Shown in pieces: positions 21,780 through 22,397 of a DNA stretch of 22,397 bases. The position numbers were made by a program, and so were the translations under genes. Positions within the stretch are counted from its first letter, which is position 1; each line of letters starts with the position of its first letter. Source of the stretch: Clostridiaceae bacterium (GTDB lineage: Bacteria; Bacillota; Clostridia; Oscillospirales; Acutalibacteraceae). Below the pieces are notes generated by a model. That model searched no databases. It was not told the DNA's origin and saw only the letters and a program-made list of their open reading frames with translations. Where the stretch lies: the NCBI GenBank assembly GCA_016293225.1, contig JAEDEQ010000025.1, positions 1 to 22,397 on the forward strand, written 5' to 3'.

Positions 21780-22397
21780 TCAGGTTCCGTAAAGAACCGG
21801 TGTATAGACGAAGAAAATACTGCTTGCAAGAAGAATCTGCGCGGCAAAATATGTTGCAATATTGAAAATCTTGAGCGGACGGTTCTTTTTCTGACCGGCA
21901 AAAAGAATCATGCCGAGACTTCCGTCCGAAAGAACAAACAAAACAGCTCCGAGAGCTACGGTGAGGAAAAGCATCACTATATTGTCGTTCATTCCGTAGA
22001 GCCACTCGCCGATGCAGTATCTGAACGCCTTTGCAAGCATCGCGCTGATAGTTACCGCATAAAGCACAACCGGTATTGCCATGTATGCCTTGCCCTTGAT
22101 TTTTTTGACAAGTGCATACAGCACCACCAGCCCGACCAGAACAAGAACGGCTACGATCTCATACCAGGCAAAGAACGGCTTATCGGGATAGGTCCTTTCA
22201 ATAGCCCTCTGAAAAGCGCAGATATAGAAGATGTGTCCGCCGAGAAAGGCAAAAAGCCCCAGACCGAAAACCACAATCTTATCGGTTATAAGGTGCAGGA
22301 ACATATCCCCCAGCCAGCCGAAAAACAAGCCCCACAAAATGAGCTTTGTGTAAGGAGATGAGGACGCAGAATGGCCGCTTATCTTCATTGCAAGAAG
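21780..22397 (-). CDS. YhhN/TMEM86 family membrane protein (putative lysoplasmalogenase), 5'-partial
   Basis: The visible 205 or so codons encode a protein of about eight hydrophobic segments with YhhN-family features: LFFGWLGDMFL, GLFAFLGGHIFYICAF, IPVVLYAVTISAMLAKAF and LGAVLFVLSDGSLG. Characterised relatives hydrolyse the vinyl-ether bond of lysoplasmalogens, lipids common in anaerobic Clostridia. An in-frame ATG exists at 22388, but no ribosome site precedes it and the frame stays open to the window edge. YhhN proteins usually begin one helix earlier, so the true start is probably outside the window. It ends in a good terminator. Confidence 0.85.
   Translation of the reverse strand, partial: LLAMKISGHSASSSPYTKLILWGLFFGWLGDMFLHLITDKIVVFGLGLFAFLGGHIFYICAFQRAIERTYPDKPFFAWYEIVAVLVLVGLVVLYALVKKIKGKAYMAIPVVLYAVTISAMLAKAFRYCIGEWLYGMNDNIVMLFLTVALGAVLFVLSDGSLGMILFAGQKKNRPLKIFNIATYFAAQILLASSIFFVYTPVLYGT

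Overview
The window looks like the chromosome of an anaerobic, endospore-forming Clostridia-type Firmicute, probably near Ruminococcaceae/Oscillospiraceae. This is inferred from gene content; no phylogeny could be run. The pointers are a spoIIGA-sigE pair (mother-cell sporulation sigma factor and its processing protease), an oxygen-sensitive class III ribonucleotide reductase with its radical-SAM activase, strong AGGAGG-type Shine-Dalgarno sequences, sigma-A promoters with 17-bp spacers, and many U-tailed terminators. No rRNA, tRNA, CRISPR array, IS element or clear prophage was seen.

Layout: 56-655 is a sugar O-acetyltransferase (-). 700-2688 is the rpsB-tsf translation operon (-), with its own promoter, a folded 5' leader, an intercistronic hairpin and a final terminator. 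2716-4310 is spoIIGA-sigE (-). 4384-4580 is a compact + strand unit (promoter, 30-codon ORF, terminator) encoding a strongly amphipathic peptide. 4661-6289 is an orphan peptide-type ABC substrate-binding lipoprotein (-), divergent from rmuC (6381-7646, +). 7811-8674 is an M23-like/SH3b cell-wall hydrolase without a signal peptide, convergent with thiN (8690-9307, -). 9544-11810 (+) carries an AGCS amino-acid:cation symporter, an ArsC/Spx-fold protein and a DUF896 protein. 11866-13599 (-) holds an orphan lipoprotein and a stand-alone E2-type acyltransferase domain. 14017-14733 (+) is a TraX-family membrane protein. 14867-17332 holds a divergent pair, GDPD (-) and a CDP-glycerol glycerophosphotransferase (+). 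17397-21679 (-) is a redox/dNTP block of nrdG, nrdD and a thioredoxin-reductase-like gene. A YhhN-family membrane protein (-) runs to the right edge.

The functional links are as follows. SpoIIGA cleaves the SigE pro-sequence. NrdG installs the glycyl radical in NrdD, and NrdD carries a fused thioredoxin-like domain that the adjacent TrxB-like flavoprotein could reduce; a pair of NrdR boxes lies upstream of nrdD. GDPD and the CDP-glycerol transferase both act on glycerol-phosphate chemistry. The hydrolase has a sigma-K-like promoter and no signal peptide, which together suggest a mother-cell lysis enzyme. Most of the window is housekeeping. The least explained items are the 30-residue peptide gene, the rpsB leader fold, the NrdD fusion with its atypical reductase, and the hydrolase.
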